Below, in pieces: positions 17,490-27,044 of a DNA stretch of 64,000 bases. The notes under the pieces are model-generated. The model saw only the letters and a list, made by a program, of their open reading frames with translations. It was not told the origin of the DNA and searched no databases. Position 1 is the stretch's first letter, and every line of letters starts with the position of its first letter. Location of the stretch: positions 124,001 through 188,000 of the forward strand of contig JAJPYB010000009.1 in NCBI GenBank assembly GCA_021205185.1, read 5' to 3'. The translations under genes and the position numbers were made by a program. The DNA is from Ruminococcus sp. (GTDB lineage Bacteria; Bacillota; Clostridia; Oscillospirales; Ruminococcaceae).

Positions 17490-17528
17490 AGTTGTTAACC
17501 TCCGTTCAACAAAAAGCTGTTACTCTAA

Positions 17529-17557
17529 ATTGTACCACAACTAAAATGAAATTACAA
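17529..17557 (-). promoter_or_regulatory. Promoter for the M50-scpA-scpB operon
   Basis: TTGTAA, 17 bases, TACAAT on the minus strand, with TGG before the -10. It lies about 35 bases before the first gene. Confidence 0.65.
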
Positions 17558-17624
17558 GCATAACCGTGCCGAAAAATGTTAATAAATTCTCGCTTTTCAT
17601 TTTTGATTTTTACTTCCCTTTTGC

Positions 17625-17653
17625 TTGACAACTATAAAAATAAATGATTAAAT
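17625..17653 (+). promoter_or_regulatory. Promoter for hpt
   Basis: TTGACA, 17 bases, TTAAAT upstream of hpt; perfect -35, weaker -10. Confidence 0.6.
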
Positions 17654-17687
17654 AGAGTAGTAAGAACGACAAAGCGGAGGAATGATT

Positions 17688-18236
17688 ATGAAAATAACTG
17701 ACGAGAGCTTATTTCAAAGCAAAATAAAGAGCGTTCTAATAACCGAAGACGAAATAAAAGAAAAAATTTCACAGGCAGCAAAGGATATAAACGAGCGTTT
17801 TGCTTCAAAGCCGCTTTTGCTGATAAGCGTACTGAAGGGGTCGTTTGTGTTTCTTTCGGACCTTATGCGGGAAATGAAAATTCCCTGCGAGGTAGCTTTT
17901 ATGGCGGCAAAAAGCTACTTTGATGAAACCTCGCCTTGCGAAAGCGTTCAGATTACGCTTGACATCGACAGAGATATAAGCGAATACAATGTAATAATTG
18001 TAGAGGACATAATAGATACGGGCAGAACGCTTAAAGAGATTGTGAAAATTCTTGAGAGAAGAAAGCCTTTAAGCTTAAGCGTTATAACGCTTCTTGACAA
18101 GCCGAGCAGACGACTTGTAGACTTTGATGCGGATTGCTCGCTGTTTACGATTGAGAACAGGTTTGTAATAGGCTACGGATTAGATTATGGCGAGTATTAC
18201 AGAAATCTTCCCTACATAGCAGAGCTTAGCGAGTAA
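17688..18236 (+). CDS. hpt: Hypoxanthine phosphoribosyltransferase
   Basis: 182-aa purine salvage enzyme making IMP or GMP from hypoxanthine or guanine and PRPP. The PRPP loop VIIVEDIIDTGRTLKE is clear; LLISVLKGSFVFLSDLMR and the C-terminal VIGYGLDYGEYYRNLPYI are family blocks. Start at 17688 has GGAGG 7 bases upstream; the ATG six bases earlier is too close to it. Stand-alone gene between a promoter and a terminator. Confidence 0.96.
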   Translation: MKITDESLFQSKIKSVLITEDEIKEKISQAAKDINERFASKPLLLISVLKGSFVFLSDLMREMKIPCEVAFMAAKSYFDETSPCESVQITLDIDRDISEYNVIIVEDIIDTGRTLKEIVKILERRKPLSLSVITLLDKPSRRLVDFDADCSLFTIENRFVIGYGLDYGEYYRNLPYIAELSE

Positions 18237-18248
18237 GACACAAAAATC

Positions 18249-18287
18249 AAGCGATATCCAAAATCATATGGGTATCGCTTGTTTTTA
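18249..18287 (+). terminator. Terminator after hpt
   Basis: Stem AAGCGATA / TATCGCTT (8 bp) with a 16-base loop followed by GTTTTTATTT. The converging diguanylate cyclase gene ends directly beside it. Confidence 0.8.
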
Positions 18288-18288
18288 T

Positions 18289-20197
18289 TTATCTACGTTC
18301 TTCTTTTCGGCTTCGCTTATTTTCGTACATTCTATCGTCTGCAATCTTTAGCATATCCTGATAGCCAAGCGTTCCGTCAAACTTACAGTAGCCCAGCGAA
18401 TAGCTTACCTTTACAGTTATATCTTCGTCAAGCTGAGCGGTGCTGTTGTCCTGACGAGATTTGAGATCACTTATGCTACTCATAAGCTCCTCGTCGCTGT
18501 CAAAGCCGTAAAGGACAAGAACAAACTCGTCTCCGCCCTGTCTTGAAACAAGGCTCTGTCCTTCCGCTGAGCTTAATACTCTTGCGATTTTTCTAAGGTA
18601 AATATCGCCGTTGTCATGGCCGTATTCGTCGTTTATTTTCTTTAAGCCGTCGGCGTCAACCATAACGACTGCGCTGTGCTTCATAATCTGCGGATATGCA
18701 AGCATTTCTGAAAGTCTGCTTTCAAGTCCTCGTCTGTTGTAAAGACCTGTTAATGCGTCGATATCTCTTTCAGATTCAACCTGTATTCTCTTGCGAGTTT
18801 CCTGAGTTACGTCTAAGATAACGCCTAAAACTCCGCCGTTTTCGTCAACTATTTCTTCAAGCTTTATATACTTGTTGGTCTTACCCTCCAGGCAATAAAC
18901 TCTTTCATCGGTAGCGTTGCTGCGGAGCTTGTCGATATATTTCTGGAAAAGCTTGTAGTCGTTGAAGACTTCCCTTAGCTCATTTGTGTCAAGCGATAAA
19001 ATATCAGGAACGTGGTCGGTGTAACGAACCTTTTTCATCTTGGTATTATATTCATAAACGCCAATGCTTAAATTCGTCTGATTTAATACGTAAGAAATTT
19101 TCTCGGTATTCTTCAAAAGACTGTTAATCATAAAGTGAATATGGTCGCAAAGCTCGGAAAAATCAATACTGCTTTTTTGAATTTATCTCTTCGTTTAAAT
19201 TACCGTCCGCAATCTTCTGAAGCTTATCATTCACATAGTTGATTTCCTTGATAACATACTTGTTTATATGTCTGGAAATTGCAATAATAAGCACTAATGC
19301 AACAATAATAAGACCGCCGATAAGAGCTACAACAGCGTTCGGAATGCTGCTGTAAAGCTCTGAATCGGATACGACACGTCCAATAATGGTGCCATCCACT
19401 TCAGTAAACATACAGTATGAAGCAACACCGTTTATAACAGCGTGAAAGCCGTCGCTACTGCTTTCTATCTTGTCTAAATCAAAGCCCAAAACTTTCATCT
19501 TGACGTCGATACAGTCAGAATCTGTCGATCCGATTATAGTTTTGCTTTCTTTATCGATAGCGTATAGCTCTGCGCCAACATCGGTTGTAAGAAGCGAGAA
19601 AATATACGAGATTTCGTTGTGCTCTGTAAGCGACAAAACGCTGTCAGGCGACATTCCAATCTGAACGATGTAATTTCCGCTTGAGCTCCAGACGGCAGAA
19701 TACTGCATTACCTTTCCTTCGGCGGTATTAGGAGTTATGTCCTGAACGAGAGAAAGAGTTTTGTCCTCAAGCATTGGCTTGAAAAATTCCATTTGCTCGC
19801 CCGAATCAAAGGTATAGCCATAATACTCCGGATGAGTGCCTGAAACTATACAACCCGTTTCATCAAAAATGTGTATCTCGTCAACCTCAACAAGCTCGGC
19901 AATTTTCTTTAGCTCGTCAACGTCGTCCAGCGCATCGGGGTTTTCAAGAAGCATATAGTCTACAGCTTCTGCATTTCGCATACAGGTTTCGCTGTACTCC
20001 TCTTCTACTTCGTCGATCTCAGCTTGATTTTCCTCTAAAATTCTTTCAACCTGTTCAAAGATAACCTGAGAGGTTTCTTTAGCCTGAGTCTGCGCACTCA
20101 GTATTTGCAAAGTAAACACAATCAGAAAAATAGCAACAACAAGCACTATGGTAAGACGTAGCAAATATCCAATTGTCATTCTTTTCAACGTCTGCAT
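18289..20197 (-). pseudogene. Membrane-bound sensor diguanylate cyclase, single frameshift
   Basis: The upstream part (ATG at 20197, AAGGA upstream) encodes a membrane helix, an extracellular Cache-like sensor of about 250 aa, a second helix (VALIGGLIIVALVLIIAI) and the first half of a HAMP linker ending NSKKQY-stop. The other frame continues the HAMP (SSIDFSELCDHIHFMINSLL), a PAS-like segment (SIGVYEYNTKMKKVRYTDHVPDIL) and a GGDEF domain (SRQGGDEFVLVL), which makes cyclic di-GMP. Dropping one base from the six-T run at 19173-19178 (top strand) fuses them into about 635 aa. No RxxD inhibitory site is seen before GGDEF. Confidence 0.85.
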
Positions 20198-20310
20198 GAA
20201 AATCCTTCTTTCAAAATGCAACTCAATAGTTAATTTGCATTAACATTCATTATACACCACTTTTTGGAATCTTGCAACATTTTTTTGGTGAATTTTTGAG
20301 CTGACAGCGC

Positions 20311-20347
20311 AAAAACAATACCCACTAAGAGCGATTTTCTCAGTGGG
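20311..20347 (-). terminator. Terminator after the dockerin gene
   Basis: Minus-strand stem CCCACTGAG / CTTAGTGGG with a 9-base loop, followed by TATTGTTTTT. Confidence 0.8.
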
Positions 20348-20356
20348 CTTTGTTAA

Positions 20357-21718
20357 TCATTTTTTTATTCCTTTGGCATATGCGTTAATAATACCGACAT
20401 CGGCAGTTGTTACCTTGCCGTCGTCATTCATATCGGCGACTTCAAACTGCTCATCGCTAAGAAGTTTTATCCCCTTAGCATGAGAATTTGCAAGTCCTAC
20501 ATCAGCGGTAGTTATCTTACCGTCGAAATTCACATCGCCTAAAAGCTTATCATTAGATTCTGTAACAGGCTCCTCTGTGTCGTCAGTTGTAGGCTCGTCC
20601 GACTCCCCTGTTTGTTCATCGGTAGTAACTTCGGTTGCAGGCTCGTCAGTTAAAGAAGCTTCAGTTGCATCCTCGCTCAAGCCTGTAACTGAAAAGCTAA
20701 CAGTCAAAGCTTCTTCAGCGTAAATATCCAAAAGCCTGATTGCTGAATCGCCTTTTGAAGCTCCGTATTCGCTATAAATTTCTATGCGCAGATTTCCGTT
20801 TTTCTCAAAATCGCCATAGAGAATTTTGTCAGCGTCAAAAGAAACCTCTACACCGTCAACTGTAATGCTTACAAGCTTTACATCTATATCAGGGTAATTT
20901 TCATAAGCGTCAACAAGATCCACGCAAAATACTGTTACCCCGTCAATTGAATACCGCTTGCCGTTTGATGCATTTGTTCCGTCATAGGAAAGCGTATAAA
21001 CTCCGTTTCCTGTTATCTCAACACTAACAGGGTCGTATACACAGGAAGGAGTATTGTCGGCGTCCGAAAAAACCAGATTCGCTATTATTGAAATATCAGC
21101 GTTTTCAGTTGTAGCTTCGCTTGAGGCTTCAGTCGTCGGTTCGGCAGTTGTTTCCTGAGTAGCTTCAGTTGAATCTTCTTCATTTGTAGTCGTAGCGTCA
21201 GTTTCAGTCTGCGAGCTTTCTTCGACCTCAAGCTTAATTGACTTACCGCCTGTTATGGTGGCTGTACTCAAGCCGTCAAGGCTCTCACCTGTATAAAGAA
21301 CGTCAGCTTTACCAGAAGCCGCCCAGATATTGCCGATGCTATTGTATGTAGTGCTTCCTGATTGCAAAGCTGCATTAACTTCAAAAAGATAGGTGTCGTT
21401 AACAAGAATTGTAGTAACCGTCAAAAGAGCAGATGTAGCGTCCAGCGAGCCTAAATTATTAAGAGCATCAGCGTTTATATTATCAATAGTAACTGAGTAA
21501 TCACCGTTGCCCTCAACATCGACGCTTGCATTAAAATCCTTGTAGCTTGAGCTTTGGGCGGAAAACGCAACGGTAGTTATCGCACCGTTTGTAACTGTAA
21601 AATTATAGGTTATAGAATTTATTGTTTCGCTCTCCGCACTAGAAAAGACAGGTAGGCAGAAAGCTATGGTCAAAACAAGCAGAAAAACTGTTAAAATGGT
21701 TAAAATCTTAGTTTTCAT
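20357..21718 (-). CDS. Secreted dockerin-containing protein, no recognised catalytic domain
   Basis: 453-aa exported protein. Signal peptide (LTILTVFLLVLTIAFCLPVFSSA), a beta-rich domain (about residues 30-165), a Thr/Glu/Ser-rich linker (about 168-210), a second beta-rich domain (about 212-350), another Thr/Glu linker and a C-terminal type I dockerin (about 392-453). The dockerin has two calcium loops, DVNFDGKITTAD and DMNDDGKVTTAD, each followed by a helix with KGIK. It should dock onto a cohesin on the cell surface or on another protein. The two beta domains could bind carbohydrate or protein; no known family was recognised. Has its own terminator. Confidence 0.85.
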   Translation of the reverse strand: MKTKILTILTVFLLVLTIAFCLPVFSSAESETINSITYNFTVTNGAITTVAFSAQSSSYKDFNASVDVEGNGDYSVTIDNINADALNNLGSLDATSALLTVTTILVNDTYLFEVNAALQSGSTTYNSIGNIWAASGKADVLYTGESLDGLSTATITGGKSIKLEVEESSQTETDATTTNEEDSTEATQETTAEPTTEASSEATTENADISIIANLVFSDADNTPSCVYDPVSVEITGNGVYTLSYDGTNASNGKRYSIDGVTVFCVDLVDAYENYPDIDVKLVSITVDGVEVSFDADKILYGDFEKNGNLRIEIYSEYGASKGDSAIRLLDIYAEEALTVSFSVTGLSEDATEASLTDEPATEVTTDEQTGESDEPTTDDTEEPVTESNDKLLGDVNFDGKITTADVGLANSHAKGIKLLSDEQFEVADMNDDGKVTTADVGIINAYAKGIKK

Positions 21719-21768
21719 GGGAGAGTCCTTTCAAGTAACATAGAAATTGGCGTCAGTTTATTTTTCGG

Positions 21769-22347
21769 TCACACCATATCTTTCGCATAATAATTGCTGA
21801 AAACGCTCAACGGGATAAATATATTCCATTTTACCGTTGATTTTTGTCTGAGCAGATATTCACAATTGATGTATTTATTCAACTTGATTGAATGTAAAAT
21901 ACCGTCGCTGATGTAATCTGCAAGTCGATAGCCGTCAAGCAAAAAATTTGACTGGAAACTATTAAGTAATGCGATAATGCTTCTGTCTTTCAAGTGTGAA
22001 AAACAAGCCATTGGATAATCTTCAAAAAAGCGTTCCAGCAGTTTTTTCATCTTGCTATTATTTTCGTAAAGATTGAACAGATAATGGACTATATATTCAG
22101 GAATATTTTCCTTATCCTCCGTCTTGATATCAATCAAAACAAGCGTCAGCTTACTTACAAAATTAACAACCTGCAAGCATTGCCTATTATCAAAATAAAA
22201 TAGCTTTCCGCCCCATTCCAACAACGGGTCTCCGCTTTCACGTTTCAAAACAGCACTAGCCATTGCTCCAACGAATTGATCCGAAAAGTCCTGCGGCATT
22301 TTAAATTCGTATTGTTCAAATGTTTCCTTTGTTACATATATAATCAT
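21769..22347 (-). CDS. Unknown protein, weakly like DUF6933
   Basis: 192 aa from the ATG with AAGGAG 9 bases upstream (a TTG reading adds six residues). It begins MIIYVTKETFEQYEFKMP and has LLEWGGKLFYFDNRQCLQVVNF followed by LTLVLIDIK, a W-then-(I/Y)D-R-(K/Q)-x3-x2-VN layout I associate with DUF6933 proteins; from memory only. The C-terminal half is helical with no signal peptide. It lies 34 bases after the broken LRR-C39 gene and could be co-transcribed. Function unknown. Confidence 0.6.
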   Translation of the reverse strand: MIIYVTKETFEQYEFKMPQDFSDQFVGAMASAVLKRESGDPLLEWGGKLFYFDNRQCLQVVNFVSKLTLVLIDIKTEDKENIPEYIVHYLFNLYENNSKMKKLLERFFEDYPMACFSHLKDRSIIALLNSFQSNFLLDGYRLADYISDGILHSIKLNKYINCEYLLRQKSTVKWNIFIPLSVFSNYYAKDMV

Positions 22348-22381
22348 TTGGGGGGTCTCCTTCAAAGAATATAGATGTTCC

Positions 22382-24693
22382 TTAATTTAACACAATCAAG
22401 GCTTTAGGTTCTTTTACAACCATTCCCATTGATTTTGAAAGAACCGAAGCTGACACTCTACGCAACGACCGTCCACCATTTCCGTAATAAGGATCTGCAT
22501 AGTAAAAATACAAGACATTATCAATATATTCGTAACCGCATATAACTACAAAATGAGTTCCAGAATTATAGTGCGTTACAATTGTTGAAGTATATTGTAC
22601 AACTACAATTGCTCGGTGTCCATTATCTATTTGTTTTTTTAAGCGTTGAAGTAGAATTGCTGGAATAAATATTTTTAGCTGTATATTTGCCACCAGAATA
22701 CATCTTAATTAAGCTTAAAAGCTTTGGTGCGGTCATTCCGCCACCGCCTCTAAGACTTCCTTGATCGTTTAAGCTGTTTTTCTCACTGAACAATATAAGT
22801 GAATCCTTACTCCAGCTTTGATTTTTCTCGCTGTTTACTAAAATTGCTACCGCTGTCGGTCCACAAGCAGAATACCCAGCTATACTTCCGCCATACTGTC
22901 CGATTGCACCTGTGGGCAAAATCTTAGCATTGCTTCTCTTTGAGACATTGCTTGTTTTTATCAGAACCTCCGTTGACATATAATCAATAACTATATACCC
23001 ATTATATCTATAATCAACGTGCCCTGTGTACCAGGAACCGCCAGAGACGGTAGCTTTATAAGCATAGCTTGTCGTGTATACACTGGATGAAGATTTGATA
23101 TAATACAAACTGTATTTGTAATCAGGAACGGCTGTTTTAGAGGTTAATGCGCCATAATAGGTTTTTGAATTGACCGTTCTGTATGCCCTAACGGCAAAAT
23201 AGTATGTCCTTCCACCGTCTAAATTTGTCTTGGTAAAAGAAGTACCAGACGTACTTTTTAAGGCAATCCAGTTCCCATTCTTACTTGTTTTATAATAGAT
23301 CTTGTAGCCTGTGGCTCCAGCTACTTTGCTCCACTTAACGGTTACCTTCTCTTCACCTGCGGTTACTGTGAAACTAACCTTACCAGGCTTTGTAGTTGTT
23401 ATTATAGTATCGCTCGCCGTTCCCCAATAAGTCTGACCATATGCTTTTTGATACGCCTTAACTTTAAACTTATAGGTAGTTCCTGACTTTAATCCGCTAA
23501 TACGATAATTAAACGTACTGTTGCCTGAAATGGTTTTAATTGTTTTCCAGCCGCTACTTGTCCATTGATAGATTCTGTAGCCGCTTGCGCCAGATACTTT
23601 ATTCCAGTTTATTCTAACTGCATCTGTAGAATATGTAAAGTTGGTTTTAGCTTTAACCTTAGCTACGACAAATGTTTTCGTCTTTGTCATTATCGTGTCA
23701 GAAGCCGTTCCCCAGTAAGTTGTTCCGTTGTATTTGATATATGCTTTAACCTTGAATTTATAGGTGGTTCCCGGAACTAAATTCTCTACACGATAGTTAA
23801 ACGTGCTATTGCCCGAAATGGTTTTTATAGTCTTCCAGCCGCTATTTGTCCATTGATAGATTCTATATCCACTGGCACCAGAAACTTTGTTCCAGAAAAT
23901 TCTTACAGCGTCATAAGTTTTATTGTAATTTGTGCTTGCTGTTACTTTTTCAAAATCATCCAGTACAATATATATATATATTATTTTTAGCATAACTCAA
24001 TCCGGCAGAATTCTTGTAACAATAAATAATTAAGTTTTCATTGCACGAGGAAAGCACGCCTGTCCCGAGCTCAGTAACACTACTTGGAATTTCTATACTC
24101 TTTAAGCTTTCACACATTGCAAAAGCTCTGCTTCCTATATAAGCTACTGAATGCGGAATGTTTATGCTTGTCAGATTTGTACAATAAGAAAACGCATCGC
24201 TTTCAATACTGACTACAGAGTCAGGTATTGAAATACTTGTCAGGCTTGTACATTCCTGAAAAGTGCTTTTACTAATAGTTGTAACAGAATCAGAAATTGT
24301 AACGCTTTTCAGGTTTGAACACCGATAAAACGCATAATTTTCAATGCTTGTAACCGAATCTGGAATAGTAACGCTTTCCAACCCGATACATCTTGAAAAT
24401 GCAGATTTACCGATAGTTATAACTGTATCAGGAATATCTACGCTAGTAATGCTTGTTTGGTTATAAAAGGCTTCTTTACCTATACTCGTTACAACATATC
24501 CGTCAATTTCGCTTGGTATATCAAGTTTGGTTTCTTCTCCGACGTATCCTGTGATTTGCAATGTGCCGTTGTCAAGTACCTCATATACATAATCGCTTAC
24601 AGTCTGGGCACTGGCAGCAACTGTCGGCAGGCATACAGTTAAGCTTATAACTGAAACAAACGCAACAAGAAACGATAAGATTCGTTTTTTCAT
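22382..24693 (-). pseudogene. Secreted BspA-type LRR - Fn3 x3 - C39-like peptidase, two frameshifts
   Basis: Three frames together make one surface protein of about 770 aa. Part 1 (24693-23956): signal peptide and BspA-type leucine-rich repeats of the form I-P-DSV-x-SI-x3-AF-x2-C. Part 2: three fibronectin III domains, the first two nearly identical (ASGYRIYQWT, GWKTIKTISGNSTFNYR), then a linker and the N-terminal half of a C39-like peptidase with catalytic Cys in SACGPTAVAI. Part 3 (22693-22382): its C-terminal half with His in GTHFVVICGYE and Asp in YYADPYYG. Breaks are in an (AT)7 run (23968-23981) and a seven-T run (22634-22640, top strand). No fragment alone holds a full active site. Confidence 0.85.
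23469..23914 (-). repeat. Direct repeat of Fn3-coding DNA
   Basis: About 155 bases at 23469-23624 and 23760-23914 are clearly alike, coding for the second halves of the repeated fibronectin III domains. Many differences are synonymous, so the duplication is not recent, but the pair could recombine. Confidence 0.75.
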
Positions 24694-24723
24694 AAAAATC
24701 TGCTCCTATAAAAGTATATATTC

Positions 24724-24752
24724 ATTATATATCATACACACTCTCTTGTCAA
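24724..24752 (-). promoter_or_regulatory. Perfect-consensus promoter for the LRR-Fn3-C39 gene
   Basis: TTGACA, 17 bases, TATAAT on the minus strand, about 30 bases before the ATG at 24693. An exact consensus promoter argues the gene is or was strongly expressed. Confidence 0.85.
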
Positions 24753-25006
24753 TTAACATATTCAGCAAAAATGAGAACTTATTTTTGTGCAGGTTGCATA
24801 ATAATGTAAATTTTTGACGGGATTTTTGTAATTTTTGGCAAAGAGAAAAACCTACTCATCCGCTTGCTGGCGAAGAGTCGTTGGAAAAAGATGAATTTTT
24901 GACAACTTGTTTGCAATAATTATCAAGGCAACACAGAACATTCTTACGCAGATAGAGAGATTTTAAAGGCTTACTCTTGGCTTGATTAAAAATCCCTCGC
25001 CAGCAC
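24753..25006. other. Non-coding stretch with a long-range inverted repeat
   Basis: No gene seen. A 9-bp perfect inverted repeat TGCTGGCGA / TCGCCAGCA (24865-24873, 24997-25005), extendable with bulges to CCGC/GCGG ends, spans about 145 bases. A small AT-rich hairpin is at 24766-24787 (CAAAAAT/ATTTTTG). A structured RNA is possible but no family was recognised. Confidence 0.35.
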
Positions 25007-25035
25007 TTGCGGAAATTTTCAAATTATGGTAAAAT
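25007..25035 (+). promoter_or_regulatory. Candidate promoter for comEC
   Basis: TTGCGG, 17 bases, TAAAAT with TGG before the -10; good -10, poor -35. Confidence 0.45.
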
Positions 25036-25081
25036 TATTTTAGTTGGCAAACGTCTGTGAGCTTCGAGGGGAGAAATGGCT

Positions 25082-26956
25082 ATGAAACGAAAAATGGCGA
25101 TGATTGGTTTTCCGTTTGCGTTCGGCTTGTTTTTCTCTTCATTTATGTCCGATTTTATATCCGCTTTGGTTTTAGCTGCCGTTATTGTTTTATCGGCGGT
25201 TTTATTTTTTATAATTAAAAAGCACAGGAAAATTATTCTTATCATATCTGTATCTGTTGTTTTTGCGCTCGGAATAAATGTCTTGTATAGCAAGCTTTAC
25301 GTTGAGAGAATTTTAGACTATTCCGGCGAGAGCGTTCAGTTTTCGGGCTACATCAAAGACTATGAATATCTTTCATCTGACACGCTCAGAATTACGGCTA
25401 AGGGGTCGATGAATGAAGACGTTACCACTCAGCTAAGCTTTATAACAGATTCTATTGCTGTAGACTATTACGACAAAATTGACTGCTCTCTTTCTGTCGA
25501 GGAAATAGAAAACTCGGTTTCATTTAACGCAAAGGACTATTACAATTCACTTGGCGTTTATCTTGAAGGCGACGACTGCGAGAACGTTAAAATTACGCCG
25601 GTCAGCTTTTCTTTTATGAGGTGTATTTTAAAGTACAGAGATTATCTTTTTGAGGAGATCACCTCTTACCTTCCGGACGATACAGGCGGATTTTTAGGAG
25701 CTATGCTTTGCGGCGACAAGACGGAAATTGACGGAGCAACCAAGCTTAGCTTATATAGATGCGGACTCGGACATATTTTCGCTCAATCGGGCGTTCACCT
25801 TGTAATTATTACAGGACTTCTATACTCGGTGCTGTCAATATTCTTGAAAAACAAAAAGCTTGTAAGCGTAGCTTCACTATTTGTGATTTTGCTGTTTACG
25901 CTTTTTGCGGGAGTCAGTCCTTCAGTAGTTCGTGCGGCGATAATGTCAGGACTGATTTATTCTTCGTATCTTTTCAACCGAAAGCCAGACCCATTAAATT
26001 CTTTAGCTTTAAGCGCAGTTGTAATTCTTATCATATCTCCTGCATCAGTCAGAAGCGTTTCGTTTATTCTTTCATTTACCGGCGCATTTGCAGTCGGTGT
26101 GTTAGCACCATTTCTTCAAAAGAAATTTGCAAACGACAATAACAGAGCTTTTCTTTCTCTTGCACTGCCGAGCGTTTGCGCAAGCCTTGTAACTACGCCC
26201 GTATCCTTGTTTTACTTTAGCGAAATTTCGCTTATCTCCCCTGTTACAAATATTTTGCTTGTGCCAATTTGTACAATGGCGCTTACTCTTACCGCTTTAG
26301 TAGCGGTAACCGGCGGAATTACAATCATTGCTCACCCGATACTTATTGTCGCTTCCCTGCTTGTCAAGGGAGTTATAAAGCTCTGCGGAGCTTTTAGCTC
26401 GATTCCATTTTCGTATATTGGAACGGGCAGCGCTATTACAAAAGTGGCTGTTATTTTGTTTTGCGTGGGTTTGATATTTTGCCTGGTATTTTCCAAAAAG
26501 CTATCGAGCGTTTTGGAGGGAGCATTATGTATGTTTTCGCTTGTTTGCGTTTTGACTTTGTCCTCATCGCTTATTTTCGGCAACAAGGTTTCGGTTTACG
26601 ACTTAACTTCAGGCAGTAAAACAGTTATAGTTGCTGTAAGAAACAACTATGCGGCAGTTTTTGACACAAACGGCAGAAGCGGTTTGGGAAGCGCAGTTGA
26701 AAGCTTACTTGAAGAAAGCAACGTAAAGAGCGTTGATTTATTTCTGTCAAAAAATACTGCAAACAAAGAAGCTTACTATAAAAGCACGCTATATGCGGAT
26801 ATTTCATCAGTCTGCGATATTACCGATTCAAGTGCAGAGCTTGATATTATTGATGCAGAAATTACAAATACTGACGAAGCGCTTACTCTGTCGCTAGAGG
26901 AAATGAGCGTTATCTATGACAAGGAAAATGGAGAGGTAATATACAGCTACAAATAA
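25082..26956 (+). CDS. comEC: ComEC/Rec2 family competence DNA channel, C-terminal hydrolase domain reduced
   Basis: Polytopic membrane protein that in competent bacteria carries single-stranded DNA across the membrane. N-terminal DUF4131-like helices and soluble OB-like part, then the Competence domain with FLGAMLCGDKTEI, LGHIFAQSGVHLVIITG and about eight helices. Full ComEC (around 750-800 aa) ends with a metallo-beta-lactamase-like domain; here only about 120 residues follow the last helix and no HxHxDH motif is present. Start chosen at 25082 by spacing from GGGGAG; 25076 and 25094 are alternatives. holA follows 88 bases later with its own promoter. Confidence 0.88.
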   Translation: MKRKMAMIGFPFAFGLFFSSFMSDFISALVLAAVIVLSAVLFFIIKKHRKIILIISVSVVFALGINVLYSKLYVERILDYSGESVQFSGYIKDYEYLSSDTLRITAKGSMNEDVTTQLSFITDSIAVDYYDKIDCSLSVEEIENSVSFNAKDYYNSLGVYLEGDDCENVKITPVSFSFMRCILKYRDYLFEEITSYLPDDTGGFLGAMLCGDKTEIDGATKLSLYRCGLGHIFAQSGVHLVIITGLLYSVLSIFLKNKKLVSVASLFVILLFTLFAGVSPSVVRAAIMSGLIYSSYLFNRKPDPLNSLALSAVVILIISPASVRSVSFILSFTGAFAVGVLAPFLQKKFANDNNRAFLSLALPSVCASLVTTPVSLFYFSEISLISPVTNILLVPICTMALTLTALVAVTGGITIIAHPILIVASLLVKGVIKLCGAFSSIPFSYIGTGSAITKVAVILFCVGLIFCLVFSKKLSSVLEGALCMFSLVCVLTLSSSLIFGNKVSVYDLTSGSKTVIVAVRNNYAAVFDTNGRSGLGSAVESLLEESNVKSVDLFLSKNTANKEAYYKSTLYADISSVCDITDSSAELDIIDAEITNTDEALTLSLEEMSVIYDKENGEVIYSYK

Positions 26957-26984
26957 TCATAGCACAAGGAAAGCATTTCAAAAG

Positions 26985-27013
26985 TTGCAAAAGTTCTGCA
27001 AATGTGGTATACT
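26985..27013 (+). promoter_or_regulatory. Promoter for holA operon
   Basis: TTGCAA, 17 bases, TATACT with TGG before the -10, about 31 bases before the holA start. Confidence 0.7.
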
Positions 27014-27044
27014 TGGCTTAAATTAGTTTTTGGAGGGACTGTCA

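Noticed and set aside
23469-23914. Tandem DNA repeat as a CRISPR or satellite
   Set aside because: It is protein-coding duplication of Fn3 domains with synonymous differences.
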